A stretch of DNA of 64,000 bases from Hippasteria phrygiana (GCA_037893225.1 JAZGUH010000331.1:2604001-2668000), one strand, 5' to 3'. Shown: positions 11,531-22,882, counted from the stretch's first letter. The notes: generated from the letters alone by a model not told the origin. Made by a program: numbers and translations.

Positions 11531-13155
11531 GGAATGCAGACAAAATCAGTTCGAAAAAAACTACTCTCTTATCTCGGCCATCATTCGGCTGAACTGGTGT
11601 CTGTGGAGCTGGAAATTGGTCTGGATGTTGCTGAGCAGTCCCTCTTTCCATCAATATCAAGATTGTGCGCAATTTCGTTCAATGTCAGATCGAAAAACGC
11701 CCTCATTTGGGGCCCAAGTTGCGTGGTGGGGGTCTTGGCTAGTCCATTGTATAGCATGTGCACTCATGCGGGAATGGAGAAAAATTTGTTTGAAAAACCT
11801 ACTCGCTTATCTCGGCCATCATTTGGCTGAACTTGAGTATGAGGAGCTAGAGATTAGTCTAAATGTTACTGATGAGTCCCTCTTTCCATCAGTATCAAGA
11901 TTATGCGCAATTTCGTTCAATGTCAGACCGAAAAACGCCCTCATGTGGGGCCTAAATTACGTGGTGGGGGTCTCGGCTAGTCCATTGTATAGCATGTGCA
12001 CTTATGCGGAAATGCAGAAAAATTCTTTCGAAAAACCTACTGGCTTATCTCGGCCATCATTCTCCTGAACTTGCGTCTGTGGAGCTGGAAATTGGTATGG
12101 ATGTTGCTGAGGAGTCCCTCTTTCCAACAGTATCAAGATTGTGCGCAATTTCGTTCAATGTCAGACCGAAAAACGCTCTCATTTGGGGCCCAAGTTGCGT
12201 GGTTTGGGTCTCAGCTAGTCCATTGTATAGCTTGTACACTCATGCGGGAATGCAGAAAAAATCAGTTCGAAAACAAATACTCGCTTATCTCGGCCATCAT
12301 TCGGCTGAACTGGCGTCTGTTGAGCTGGAAATTGGTATGGATGTTGCTGAGGAGTCCCTCTTTCCATCAGTATCAAGATTGTGCGCAATTTCGTTTAACG
12401 TCAGACCGAAAAACGCCCTCATTTGGGGCCTAAGTTGCGTGGTGGGGTTCTCGGCTAGTCCATTGTTAGCATGTACACTCATGCGGGAATGCAGACAAAA
12501 TCAGTTCGAAAAATATTACTTGCTTATCTCGGCCATCATTTGGCTGAACTTGGGTCTGAGGAGCTGCAGATTGGTCTGGATGTTGCCGATGAGTCCCTCT
12601 TTCCATCAGTATCAAGATGGTGCGCAATTTCGTTCAAGATCAGATCGAAAAACGCCCTCATTTGGAGACCAAGTTGCGTGGTGGGGGTCTCTGCTAGTCT
12701 TGTGTATAGCATGTACACTTAATCGGGAATGCAGAAAAAATCGTTCGAGAAACCTACTCGCTTATCTCGGCCACCTTTCGGCTGAACTGGGGTCCTTGGA
12801 GCTGGAAATTGGAATGGATGTTGCTGAGGAGTCCCTCTTTCCAACAGTATCAAGATTGTGCGCAATTTCGTTCAATGTCAGACAGAAAAACGCCACCATT
12901 TGGGGCCCAAGTTGCGTGCTTGGGGTCTCGGCTAGTGCATTGTATAGCATGTGCACTTATGCGGGAATGCAGACAAATTCTTTCGAAAAAGATACTCGCC
13001 TATTTCGGCCATCATTCGGCTGAACTTGAGTCTGAGGAGCTGGAGATTGTTCTGGATGTTGCTGAGGAGTCCCTCTTTCCAACAGTATCAAGATTGTGCG
13101 CAATTTCGTTCAACATCAGATCGAAAAACGCCCTAATTTGGGGCCCAAGTTGCGT
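11530..13155. repeat. Mixed-variant satellite segment, matched at 48.2-49.8 kb
   Basis: Monomers here are more divergent from one another (for example ATTAGTCTAAATGTTACTGATG at ~11853). The stretch 11,990-13,150 reappears at 48,625-49,785 with a constant offset of 36,634 bp. It also contains an uninterrupted copy (12,330-12,500) of the monomer that the transposon at 18757 split. Confidence 0.85.
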
Positions 13156-16100
13156 GGGGGGGTGGGGGGGGGGGGGGGGTTCGGCTAGTCCATTGTATGG
13201 CGTGTGCACTTAAGCTAGAATGCAGAAAAATTAGTTCAAAAAACCTACTCGCTTATGTCCGCCATCATTCAGCTGAACTGAGGTCTGAGGAGCTGGAGAT
13301 TTGTTTGGATGTTGCTAATGAGTCCCTCTTTCCAACAATATCCAGATTGTGCGCAATTTTGTTCAACATCAGATCGAAAAACGTCCTCATTTGGGGCCCA
13401 AGTTGCGTGGTGGGGGTCTCGGCTAGTCCATTGTATAGCATGTGCACTTTTGCCGGAATGCAGAAAAATTCGTTCGAAAAACCTACTCGCTTGTCTCGGC
13501 CATCATTCGGCTAACCTGGGGTCTGTGGAGCTGCAAATTGGTCGGGATGTTGCTGAGGAGTCCCTCTTTCCATCAGTATCAAGATTGTGCGCAGTTTTGT
13601 TCAACGTCATACCGAAAAACGCCCTCATTTGGGGCCCAAGTTGCATGGGGGGGGGGGGGGGGGGTCTCGGCTAGTCCACTGCATAGCATGTACACTCATG
13701 CGGGAATGCAGACAAAAATCAGTTCGAAAAATACTACTCGCTTATCTCGGCCATCATTTGGCTGAATTTGGGCCTGCGGAGCTGGAAATTGGTCTGGATT
13801 TTGCTGAGGAGTCCCTCTTTCCATCAGTATTAAGATTGTGTGCAATTTCGTTCAATGTCAGACTGAAAAACGCCCTCATTTGGGGCCCAAGTTGCGTGGT
13901 GGGGTTCTCGGCTAGTCCATTGTTAGCATGTACACTCATGCGGGAATGCAGACAAAATCAGTTCGAAAAATATTACTTGCTTATCTCGGCCATCATTTGG
14001 CTGAACTTGGGTCTGAGGAGCTGCAGATTGGTCTGGATGTTGCCGATGAGTCCCTCTTTCCATCAGTATCAAGATTGTGCGCAATTTCGTTCAAGATCAG
14101 ATCGAAAAACGCCCTCATTTGGAGACCAAGTTGCGTGGTGGGGGTCTCTGCTAGTCTTGTGTATAGCATGTACACTTAATCGGGAATGCAGAAAAAATCG
14201 TTCGAGAAACCTACTTGCTTATCTCGGCCACCTTTCGGCTGAACTGGGGTCCTTGGAGCTGGAAATTGGAATGGATGTTGCTGAGGAGTCCCTCTTTCCA
14301 ACAGTATCAAGATTGTGCGCAATTTCGTTCAATGTCAGACTGAAAAACGCCCTCATTTGGGGCCCAAGTTGCGTGGTGGGGGTCTCGGCTAGTCCATTGT
14401 ATAGCATGTACACTCTTGCGGGAAAGCAGGAAAAATCAGTTCGAAAAAAAATACTCGCTTATCTCGGCCATCATTCGGCTGAACTGGCGTCTGTGGAGCT
14501 GGAAATTGGTATGGATGTTGCTGAGGAGTCCCTCTTTCCAACAGTATCCAGATTGTGCGCAATTTTGTTCAACATCAGATCGAAAAACGTCCTCATTTGG
14601 GGCCCAAGTTGCGTGGTGGGGGTCTTGGCTAGTCCATTGTATAGCATGTGCACTTTTGCGGGAATGCAGAAAAATTCGTTCGAAAAACCTACTCGCATGT
14701 CTCGGCCATCATTCGGCTAACCTGGGGTCTGTGGAGCTGGAAATTGGTCGGGATGTTGCTGAGGGGTCCCTCTTTCCATCAGTATCAACATTGTGCGCAG
14801 TTTCGTTCAACGTCAGACCGAAAAACGCCCTCATTTGGGGGCCAAGTTGCGTGGTGGGGGTCTCTGCTAGTCCATTGTATAGCATGTACACTCTTGCGGG
14901 AATGGAGACAAATTGGTTTGAAAAACCTACTCGCTTATCTCGGCCATCATTTGGCTGAACTTGGGTCTTAGGAGCTGGAGATTGGTATGGATGTTGCTGA
15001 GGAGTCCCTCTTTCCAACAGTATCAAGATTGTGCGCAATTTTGTTCAACATCAGTTCGAAAAACGCCTTAATTTGGGGCCCAAGTTGCGTTGGGGGGGGG
15101 GGGGGGGGGGAGGATTCGGCTTGCCATTGTATAGCATGTGCACTTAAGCGGGAATGCAGAACAATTTGTTCGAAAAACCTACTCGCTTATGTCCGCCATC
15201 ATTCAGCTGAACTGAGGTCTGAGGAGATGGTGATTGGTTTGGATGTTGGTAATGAGTCCCTCTTTCCAACAATATCCAGATTGTGCGCAATTTTGTTCAA
15301 CATCAGATCGAAAAACGTCCTCATTTGGGGCCCAAGTTGCGTGGTGAGGGTCTCGGCTAGTCCATTGTATAGCATGTGCACTTTTGCCGGAATGCAGAAA
15401 AATTCGTTCGAAAAACCTACTCGCTTGTCTCGGCCATCATTCGGCTAACCTGGGGTCTGTGGAGCTGCAAATTGGTCGGGATGTTGCTGAGGAGTCCCTC
15501 TTTCCATCAGTATCAAGATTGTGCGCAGTTTTGTTCAACGTCATACCGAAAAACGCCCTCATTTGGGGCCCAAGTTGCATGGGGGGGGGGGGGGGGTCTC
15601 GGCTAGTCCATTGCATAGCATGTACACTCATGCGGGAATGCAGACAAAAATCAGTTCGAAAAATACTACTCGCTTATCTCGGCCATCATTTGGCTGAATT
15701 TGGGCCTGCGGAGCTGGAAATTGGTCTGGATTTTGCTGAGGAGTCCCTCTTTCCATCAGTATTAAGATTGTGTGCAATTTCGTTCAATGTCAGACTGAAA
15801 AACGCCCTCATTTGGGGCCCAAGTTGCGTGGTGGGGTTCTCGGCTAGTCCATTGTTAGCATGTACACTCATGCGGGAATGCAGACAAAATCAGTTCGAAA
15901 AATATTACTTGCTTATCTCGGCCATCATTTGGCTGAACTTGGGTCTGAGGAGCTGCAGATTGGTCTGGATGTTGCCGATGAGTCCCTCTTTCCATCAGTA
16001 TCAAGATTGTGCGCAATTTCGTTCAAGATCAGATCGAAAAACGCCCTCATTTGGAGACCAAGTTGCTTGGTGGGGGTCTCTGCTAGTCTTGTGTATAGCA

Positions 16101-18018
16101 TGTACACTTAATCGGGAATGCAGAAAAAATCGTTCGAGAAACCTACTCGCTTATCTCGGCCACCTTTCGGCTGAACTTGGGTCCTTGGAGCTGGAAATTG
16201 GAATGGATGTTGCTGAGGAGTCCCTCTTTCCAACAGTATCAAGATTGTGCGCAATTTCGTTCAATGTCAGACTGAAAAACGCCCTCATTTGGGGCCCAAG
16301 TTGCGTGGTGGGGGTCTCGGCTAGTCCATTGTATAGCATGTACACTCTTGCGGGAAAGCAGGAAAAATCAGTTCGAAAAAAAATACTCGCTTATCTCGGC
16401 CATCATTCGGCTGAACTGGCGTCTGTGGAGCTGGAAATTGGTATGGATGTTGCTGAGGAGTCCCTCTTTCCAACAGTATCCAGATTGTGCGCAATTTTGT
16501 TCAACATCAGATCGAAAAACGTCCTCATTTGGGGCCCAAGTTGCGTGGTGGGGGTCTTGGCTAGTCCATTGTATAGCATCTGCACTTTTGCGGGAATGCA
16601 GAAAAATTCGTTCGAAAAACCTACTCGCATGTCTCGGCCATCATTCGGCTAACCTGGGGTCTGTGGAGCTGGAAATTGGTCGGGATGTTGCTGAGGGGTC
16701 CCTCTTTCCATCAGTATCAACATTGTGCGCAGTTTCGTTCAACGTCAGACCGAAAAACGCCCTCATTTGGGGGCCAAGTTGCGTGGTGGGGGTCTCTGCT
16801 AGTCCATTGTATAGCATGTACACTCTTGCGGGAATGGAGACAAATTGGTTTGAAAAACCTACTCGCTTATCTCGGCCATCATTTGGCTGAACTTGGGTCT
16901 TAGGAGCTGGAGATTGGTATGGATGTTGCTGAGGAGTCCCTCTTTCCAACAGTATCAAGATTGTGCGCAATTTTGTTCAACATCAGTTCGAAAAACGCCT
17001 TAATTTGGGGCCCAAGTTGCGTTGGGGGGGGGGGGGGGGGGGGAGGATTCGGCTTGCCATTGTATAGCATGTGCACTTAAGCGGGAATGCAGAACAATTT
17101 GTTCGAAAAACCTACTCGCTTATGTCCGCCATCATTCAGCTGAACTGAGGTCTGAGGAGCTGGTGATTGGTTTGGATGTTGGTAATGAGTCCCTCTTTCC
17201 AACAGTATCCAGATTGTGCGCAATTTTGTTCAACATCAGATCGAAAAACGTCCTCATTTGGGGCCAAGTTGCGTGGTGGGGGTCTTGAATAGTCCATTGT
17301 ATAGCATGTGCACTTTTCCGGGAATGCAGAAAAAATCTGTTCGAAAAAAAATACTCGCTTATCTCGGCCATCATTCGGCTGAACTGGCGTCTGTGGAGCT
17401 GGAAATTGGTATGGATGTTGCTGAGGAGTCCCTCTTTCCAACAGTATCAAGATTGTGCGCAATTTCGTTCAACATCAGTTCGAAAAACGCCTTAATTTGG
17501 GGCCCAAGTTGCGTTGGGGGGGGGGGGGGGGAGGAATCGGCTTGCCATTGTATAGCATGTGCACTTAAGCGGGAATGCAGAAAAAATTGTTCGAAAAACC
17601 TACTCGCTTATGTCCGCCATCATTCGGCTGAACTGAGGTCTGAGGAGCTGGTGATTGGTTTGGATGTTGGTAATGAGTCTCTCTTTCCAACAGTATCAAG
17701 ATTGTGCGCAATTTTGTTCAACATCAGATCGAAAAACGTCCTCATTTGGGGCCAAGTTGCGTGGTGGGGGTCTTGGCTAGTCCATTGTATAGCATGTGCA
17801 CTTTTGCGGGAATGCCGAAAAAATCAGTTCGAACAAAAATACTCGCTTATCTCGGCTATCATTCGGCTGAACTGGCGTCTGTGGAGCTGGAAATTGGTAT
17901 GGATGTTGCTGAGGAGTCCCTCTTTCCAACAGTATCAAGATTGTGCGCAATTTCGTTCAACATCAGTTCGAAAAACGCCTTAATTTGGGGCCCAAGTTGC
18001 GTTGGGGGGGGGGGGGGG
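13156..18018 (+). repeat. Poly-G expansions in array 1 monomers
   Basis: Seven monomers carry an expanded G run at the position of the ordinary GCGTGGTGGGGGTC: 13156-13179 (G7-T-G16), 13647 (G18), 15092 (G19), 15581 (G16), 17024 (G20), 17516 (G16) and 18004 (G15). Several are spaced 488-492 bp, that is, on alternate monomers. They always lie on the same strand of the monomer. Confidence 0.9.
13200..17065. repeat. 8-monomer higher-order repeat, ~1,932 bp, two copies
   Basis: 13,200-15,130 and 15,130-17,065 align with a 1,932-1,934-bp offset across many markers: the G tract at 13647/15581, CCATTGTTAGCATGTACAC at ~13916/15848, CGGGAAAGCAGGAAAAATC at ~14419/16351, and the G tract at 15092/17024. 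Differences are few single bases and G-run lengths (18 against 16, 19 against 20). Confidence 0.88.
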
Positions 18019-18754
18019 AGGATTCGGCTTGCCATTGTATAGCATGTGCACTTAAGCGGGAATGCAGAAAAATTTGTTCGAAAAACCTACTCGCTTATGT
18101 CCGCCATCATTCAGCTGAACTGAGGTCTGAGGAGCTGGTGATTGGTTTGGATGTTGGTAATGAGTCCCTCTTTCCAACAGTATCCAGATTGTGCGCAATT
18201 TTGTTCAACATCAGATCGAAAAACGTCCTCATTTGGGGCCAAGTTGCGTGGTGGGGGTCTTGGCTAGTCCATTGTATAGCATGTGCACTTTTGCGGGAAT
18301 GCAGAAAAATTCGTTCGAAAAACCCACTCGCATGTCTCGGCCATCATTCGGCTAACCTGGGGTCTGTGGAGCTGGAAATTGGTCGGGATGTTGCTGAGGG
18401 GTCCCTCTTTCCATCAGTATCAACATTGTGCGCAGTTTCGTTCAACGTCAGACCGAAAAACGCCCTCATTTGGGGGCCAAGTTGCGTGGTGGGGGTCTCT
18501 GCTAGTCCATTGTATAGCATGTACACTCTTGCGGGAATGGAGACAAATTGGTTTGAAAAACCTACTCGCTTATCTCGGCCATCATTTGGCTGAACTTGGG
18601 TCGTAGGAGCTGGAGATTGGTATGGATGTTGCTGAGGAGTCCCTCTTTCCATCAGTATCAAGATTGTGCGCAATTTCGTTTAACGTCAGACCGAAAAACG
18701 CCCTCATTTGGGGCCTAAGTTGCGTGGTGGGGTTCTCGGCTAGTCCATTGTTAG

Positions 18755-18756
18755 CA
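18755..18756. other. Left target-site duplication (CA)
   Basis: The uninterrupted monomer reads CCATTGTTAGCATGTACAC. Here it reads TTAGCA, then the transposon, then CATGTACAC at 32495, so the dinucleotide CA is present on both sides. Confidence 0.8.
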
Positions 18757-18777
18757 CACTCTAAAAACTGAAGTGTT
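18757..18777. repeat. Left terminal inverted repeat of the CACTA-like element
   Basis: These 21 bp start CACTCTAAAAACT and end AGTGTT. The only mismatch to the right terminus is at position 14 (G against A). Confidence 0.9.
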
Positions 18778-18990
18778 GGATATTAACATTTTCGAAGTGT
18801 TAATACCGAAATAACATTTCAAATGTTACAAAGTGTGACTCCAACCCTTAGTAATGTTAAAGGGAAGCAATTCCAAGATGTGAAACTTAACAGTTTGTAA
18901 GTGTTAGTGAGCAAGATGATCTTCCCCGCTAAAGATGTTACATTTAACAGTTTGTATGTGTTAGTAAGCAAGATGAACTTCCCGCCTATA
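18778..18990. repeat. Left subterminal region with AGTGTT motifs and a 57-bp tandem duplication
   Basis: AAGTGTT occurs at about 18770, 18796 and 18898, and the related ATGTTA/TGTTAG words fill the gaps. Two 52-bp segments at 18875-18926 and 18932-18983 share AACAGTTTGTA, GTGTTAGT and AGCAAGATGA with a 57-bp shift. In CACTA elements such motifs bind the DNA-binding transposase subunit; here that role is inferred. Confidence 0.6.
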
Positions 18991-19300
18991 TTCTAAACGC
19001 ATGCGCGCGGCCGGCTATACAAAAGAATTTTTGAGCGAATGGGGATGCTGTATAAACGCCATCTTCGAGATGCTTCGTTGGAAATCACGTTTATTGAAGG
19101 CTAGCCCAAGTTTATAGCACTTAACTTCAATCTATAGTTAAAGATTTTTTGTTTTTTTTAAGTAATAAAAATAGAGTAATTAGTATACAACAGTATTTGT
19201 CAATAACCTGGGATTCACATGTATTTGCATATTATGCGGTTTGTATCCCAAAATAGCGTCGTAACAGCGCTCTTATTTGTCCAAGATAGAATAAAGCTTA
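18991..19300. other. Element interior, no feature recognised
   Basis: This mixed-composition DNA has a short CpG-rich patch (GCATGCGCGCGGCCGGC near 19000). A TGTATAAAC word near 19048 could serve as a TATA element for the downstream CpG-rich segment, but nothing confirms it. Confidence 0.4.
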
Positions 19301-19608
19301 TTCGATTGGTTGGCTGCGAGTCAAAGTTTTCCCGCTCGATTTTATCGATCGCGACACGTCGTTGGCCGGCCGTATCCGAAACAGGCATTGTTGTCTACGG
19401 CTAGGGCTATTCACTGTGGCGTCTAATAGCAAATCAAGCCGTAGCCTGAGCTTCACGACACCCAATTTGGACAACGCGCACGCGCATGTGATGACATCGA
19501 TTAGACAAACTTCGAGTTGTGCTTGTCACGTCACGGAGCTAGCTGGAGGAAGGCTGACGTTAGCCCGGAAATTTGTGACTCTAGACCCTAGTCGCAGACC
19601 AAGGTCAG
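19300..19608 (+). promoter_or_regulatory. CpG-rich segment ending in a strong splice donor (candidate first exon)
   Basis: CpG dinucleotides cluster here (TCGATCGCGACACGTCG and neighbours), and the segment ends AAGGTCAG followed by GTGAGA at 19609. That is a close match to the MAG|GTRAGT donor consensus. An open frame of 92 codons reads across the donor from 19362, but it shows no recognisable domain. One reading is a 5' exon or promoter of a transcript that ends in the exon at 25682. The two could also be unrelated; only transcript data would tell. Confidence 0.3.
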
Positions 19609-19955
19609 GTGAGAATATTTATTCAGATCTAAACATGTAAATATTAAACTAATATGGGAACTTTAATGAGTAGGGCTGCCTACGGTTCGTCGAAAGTATA
19701 GGCCCAACGTGTTACGTGTAAATTTCCAAATCACATGAATCAAGGCACCCTGTGTACGTCATGTGTGCATGAGGCCCTATGACAATGATATTTGATGTAG
19801 ACCCTACCTAGCCCTGCAAATAGGGCTGTAAATGGTTCCTTTTTTAACTTCTGCTGGCTTTTTACTGTTACCATTACAGCCCTACCATGCCTACTCCAAC
19901 GGCAGCCCTCAGCCTAGGCTATGGCTACACGCCGAGTTTTACAACCGGTCGACTT

Positions 19956-20514
19956 TAGGGAGATTAATAAATTTTTCAAATAAATTTTGTACATTTGTTT
20001 TGATGTGGTTTTGATTTTTGAAGAGAAAGTCATTAGAAACGATTTGATTCAAGTCGGATTCCATCGGATTTTGCAAAGCAAAGAAAAATTGATTTAAAGT
20101 GGGGATTTTTTTGTCCCTGAAATGTGTACGTTTGGTTTAACCATGGTCAGGTACCTACCATAGAGGTACCTACCTCCATGGTTTAACGTTAATCATGGAA
20201 ATGGAATGCAGAGTAAAGTTTGATTATTTTGTACACAAATTGGAGTGCAGTTTATGACAAATGCCTAAAACTCGCATTTTTTCAAAATCTTTGTCTTTAA
20301 TTCATGCCTTTTTTAGGCTTAGGCTATTTCAATGAATAAAAGACAGATGGCAATCATGATTTCAAAAATTCTGATGTTTGAATTAAAATAAAGCTGTAAG
20401 AATGTGCAAAAAAAAAATAATTTGTAATCACAATTTCCTATTCAGAAAATGAGTCACCAAATGAACAGCGCTCTCACACATTTATTAGGCCTTATGTCCC
20501 TAACTTTGATTTCC
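19956..20514. mobile_element. ~560-bp insertion specific to the left arm
   Basis: The right arm of the inverted duplication reads straight through from GTCGACTT to TATCTACCC. The left arm has about 560 bp between the same points. The extra DNA is AT-rich and contains the palindrome at 20137-20185. Clear termini or target duplication are not visible, so it may instead be DNA deleted from the other arm. Confidence 0.45.
20137..20185. repeat. Palindrome with paired GGTACC and CCATGG sites
   Basis: TTAACCATGG..AGGTACCTACC is followed after three bases by GAGGTACCTACCTCCATGGTTTAA. This is an imperfect inverted repeat of about 22 bp per arm with almost no loop. Confidence 0.7.
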
Positions 20515-20706
20515 TATCTCCCCAAATTCTTATCGCTGAACACCGAGGACAAAAATGATGGAGGACATCATTGTAATTGTATTCCTGACATGTTAGGCCT
20601 AGCAATTTCTACAGTTATAACAAGCCTTAGGACTACTAAATGCTGAATTCGTCCAGCTGTGAGGTCTTAAAAAATGACAAATGCTCCAAAACCTTCCAAA
20701 ACCTCT

Positions 20707-20971
20707 TTAAATTTAGGCAACTTAAAAAAAATAACTTGTTCCTTATCAGCGGCCGGGCGGATTTTTCTTGCCGGGTTGATATTTTTTAATTAGGCCTATA
20801 AAAAAAAGTTAAAATATAAATGTAGGCACTACCGGACGCCCAGAAATTCTGAGCAGAAATTTTTTTTTTTATATACGCTATAAAACACGCTGTTGTAAAC
20901 AATACCAGTTAAAACTCACGTTGGAGAGGTTTTTATTATAAACACTGGCAACCTGACCAGGCCCGTACGCT
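20707..20971. other. AT-rich spacer, nothing recognised
   Basis: Short A and T runs surround a CGGCCGGGCGG patch at ~20749. There is no repeat or exon that I can support. Confidence 0.4.
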
Positions 20972-21310
20972 GGGGGGGGGGGGGGGGGGGGGGGGGGTTC
21001 GGGGGGTTCGAACGAACCCCCTGCTCGCTGATGAGTTCCGCTTCTTGTGTGTGTGTGGGCGCGTTGGTGTATTCAAACCGCGGACGAAAAATGCCAGAGA
21101 ACAAAAGAGAACAATATCGTCCGCGATTCCCAGCATACGTCCGCGATTGGAAGTGTGTACAAAACCTATGGAGGCCTTCCGAAAAAGTTAGAGTAAAAAA
21201 GAGGAACAATGGGACGTCCGCGTTTGGAGGTCGGTACACGACTGTGTGTGTGTGTGTGTGTGTTTTTTTTTTGGGGGGTGGGGGGGGGGTTTAATAAAAA
21301 GTTCCACTTT
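20972..21310. repeat. Poly-G, GGGGGTTCGAACGAACCCCC palindrome, CGTCCGCG motifs and GT microsatellite
   Basis: A run of 26 G (20972-20997) is followed by a perfect palindrome centred on TTCGAA at 21002-21021. The word CGTCCGCG or its complement then occurs about four times between 21078 and 21225. A (GT)n tract with T and G runs closes the segment at ~21241-21289. Part of it (about 21130-21200, read on the minus strand: TTTTTCGGAAGGCC, TTTTG.ACAC, GGACGT.TGCT) matches 24245-24320 on the plus strand. It therefore belongs to a dispersed repeat family, probably a decayed DNA transposon. Confidence 0.6.
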
Positions 21311-21569
21311 GGGGTTTGACAAACCCCCCCAGTCTCAGGTCAGGGAACGTGCCTGCTGACCCATCAGCTGATGGCCGTGTGAACTCTACTGTAATAATAG
21401 TAACGTCAGTGGCCATGTGCCAGAAGCCGGGAAAATCAATAAATCTAGTCTCAGGTATGTTTCCCAATGGCCAATCGCTTCTTGGTTTGCGCAGCTGAAT
21501 CTGAATGATTAATTTACAAATGTCCTATCAGCTCCCTGGAATATTTACTGTTGACCTTTGTGAACCAAC

Positions 21570-21720
21570 GCGCGTTCATCGCGCGATGATGCTATGTTTT
21601 TCACGCGCGCATGTAGCATGAATTATTTAACGTGACGTTCAATTTAAGGACCAATCAGATCACGCGCGATTGCAAATAGCTTAATCATTAACGTAACGAA
21701 AAACCCGGAAGTAAACAGTT
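21570..21720. promoter_or_regulatory. CpG-rich stretch with CCAAT, ETS and CRE-like words
   Basis: Visible words are CGCGCG clusters, ACGTGACGTTCA (ATF/CREB-like) near 21629, GACCAATCAGAT (CCAAT box) near 21649, ATTGCAAAT (octamer-like) near 21670 and CCCGGAAGTA (ETS-like) near 21704. Such a combination is common in CpG-type promoters, but short motifs arise easily by chance and no downstream exon is evident. Treat it as a hypothesis. Confidence 0.2.
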
Positions 21721-21933
21721 TCATCAAGGCTGTGCTCCTGGCGGAGCACGGAGAGTACGGGGCGGTGCGTATACACAAGCACTGCAGGCACCGTGCGTGC
21801 CACGGTTCGGCTTCCGCTATATGTACGTACGTATTTTGAGCAAGCTCGCTGCACTATAAAATATAAATTGCCCTGACGGGCCTTTTCGCCACAAGGGTTC
21901 TGATGAGAAACAACTAATTTTTTTTATGTTGCC

Positions 21934-22045
21934 AAACGCCACTTCGCCCAAACGCCACTTCGCCCAAACGCCACTTCGCCCAAACGCCACTTCGCCCAAA
22001 CGCCACTTCGCCCAAACGCCACTTCGCCCAAACGCCACTTCGCCC
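21934..22045. repeat. 16-bp minisatellite, seven perfect copies
   Basis: AAACGCCACTTCGCCC is repeated seven times without a mismatch. Its core CCACTTCGCCC reappears in the opposite orientation at 22471-22521. Confidence 0.95.
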
Positions 22046-22470
22046 ATGCCCGATCTGTATGCCCTATTTTTATTTCATTAGTTCGTTTACAATACATCCC
22101 TTATATCAGTTCAGATGTTACATTATAAATGTTACAATTTCATTATAAATTTTACAAACTTTTTATAAAAACCTCTAGGAAAATACATCAATTAAAAAAA
22201 TCTAATAATTTGAATAACCACTTGATGAAAGTGATTGCCCACAAACGAATAAGGAAAGAAAAGCATGGTCATTACGTCATAATTATGCACACCGACGTTC
22301 GCTAATTTGAATGCTTCAACCGTCAAAGGATGTCACAAAACTCAATACATGTATAAGAACGCAACAAATAGTCTTGAATGCACCAAAACGAAAGTGTTCT
22401 AGCGCCGTTGTGGCGTTGTCGTTTTTCTAAAAAGTCTCAGTATTAATAGAATAAAAACCACTTAATAGGC
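22046..22470. other. AT-rich DNA between inverted CCACTTCGCCC repeats
   Basis: No exon or other repeat is recognisable. The segment is bounded by the minisatellite on the left and by reverse-oriented copies of its core on the right, so it may be the body of a small element. Confidence 0.4.
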
Positions 22471-22521
22471 GAAGTGGTGATTGGGCGAAGTGGGATTTGG
22501 GCGAAGTGGTTTTTGTGCGAA
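22471..22521. repeat. Inverted companion of the 16-bp minisatellite (GGGCGAAGTGG motifs)
   Basis: Four diverged copies of GGCGAAGTGG, with T-rich spacers, occur in reverse orientation to the motif of 21934-22045. Confidence 0.75.
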
Positions 22522-22548
22522 GTGACCGACAACCGACGCTATAGGATC

Positions 22549-22882
22549 GAGAGAAGTCAGGGCACCCGGCGGTTGTAGAAAATGGTCTGCTGATGAATTA
22601 TGCATGAGTATGTACGACACGCGGTTGTTTCGTGAGAAGTCAGGGCACTGGTCTTGTTATGAATTAGGCCTAGGCTATGCATAAAACGTCAGCGGATTCG
22701 TGTGTGCATACATCCGCGCGACGCCTCATGCATAATTCATAACAAGACCAGTTTCTACAGCCGCCGAGTATGGTGCCCTGACTTCTCACGAAACAACCGT
22801 GCGTCGTACATGACAATTGACTATCGTGCATAATTCATGAGCAGACCATTTTCTACAACCGCCGGGTGCCCTGACTTCTCTC
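22549..22882. repeat. 334-bp foldback palindrome
   Basis: The left arm at 22549-22603 (GAGAGAAGTCAGGGCACCC to GAATTATGCA) pairs with 22828-22882 at one or two mismatches. The inner segment 22611-22648 (TGTACGACACGCGGTTGTTT, then CGTGAGAAGTCAGGGCAC) pairs with 22773-22810, and 22649-22682 pairs with 22726-22750. The right arm has 22 bp (22751-22772) absent from the left. Each arm is itself an internal duplication of a GAGAAGTCAGGGCAC..GAATTATGCATGA module. The loop is about 40 bp. It is MITE-like and non-coding. Confidence 0.88.

Larger units (their letters stand above)
2534..18756. repeat. Satellite array 1, ~239-bp monomer, ~68 head-to-tail copies
   Basis: A unit of about 239 bp repeats without interruption and always in the same orientation. 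Landmarks in order are GGCTGAACT, GAGCTGGA, TGGATGTTGCTGA, AGTCCCTCTTTCC, TATCAAGATTGTGCGCAATTT, CATCAGATCGAAAAACGCC, CAAGTTGCGTGGTGGGGGTC, GGCTAGTCCATTGTATAGCA, GCGGGAATGCAG, TTCGAAAAA, TACTCGCTTATCTCGGCCA. Variation lies mostly in single bases, the length of the A run after TTCG, and the G run after GCGTG. The array is non-coding as far as I can tell. I do not recognise the family. The right edge is the precise insertion point of the transposon starting at 18757; the same satellite resumes at 32495. Confidence 0.98.
19826..20706. repeat. Left arm of a large inverted duplication
   Basis: From CTGTAAATGGTTCC at 19826 to CTTCCAAAACCTCTTTA at 20706 this matches the reverse complement of 22920-23210 in order. 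Shared blocks include AACTTCTG, GGCTTTTTACTGT, CTCCAACGGCAGCCCT, GAGTTTTACAACCGGTCGAC, AAATTCTTATCGCTGAACAC, GTATTCCTGACATGTTAG and AAATGCTGAATTCGTC. This arm carries extra DNA at 19956-20514 that the other arm lacks, plus smaller indels. Confidence 0.8.

Noticed and set aside
19956..20514. The arm-specific 560 bp as a spliceosomal intron
   Set aside because: The boundaries inferred from the other arm do not show GT at the left edge and AG at the right edge.
20916..21239. 107-codon minus-strand frame with a poly-proline stretch
   Set aside because: The proline run is the poly-G tract read backwards, and the rest is repeat-family DNA.
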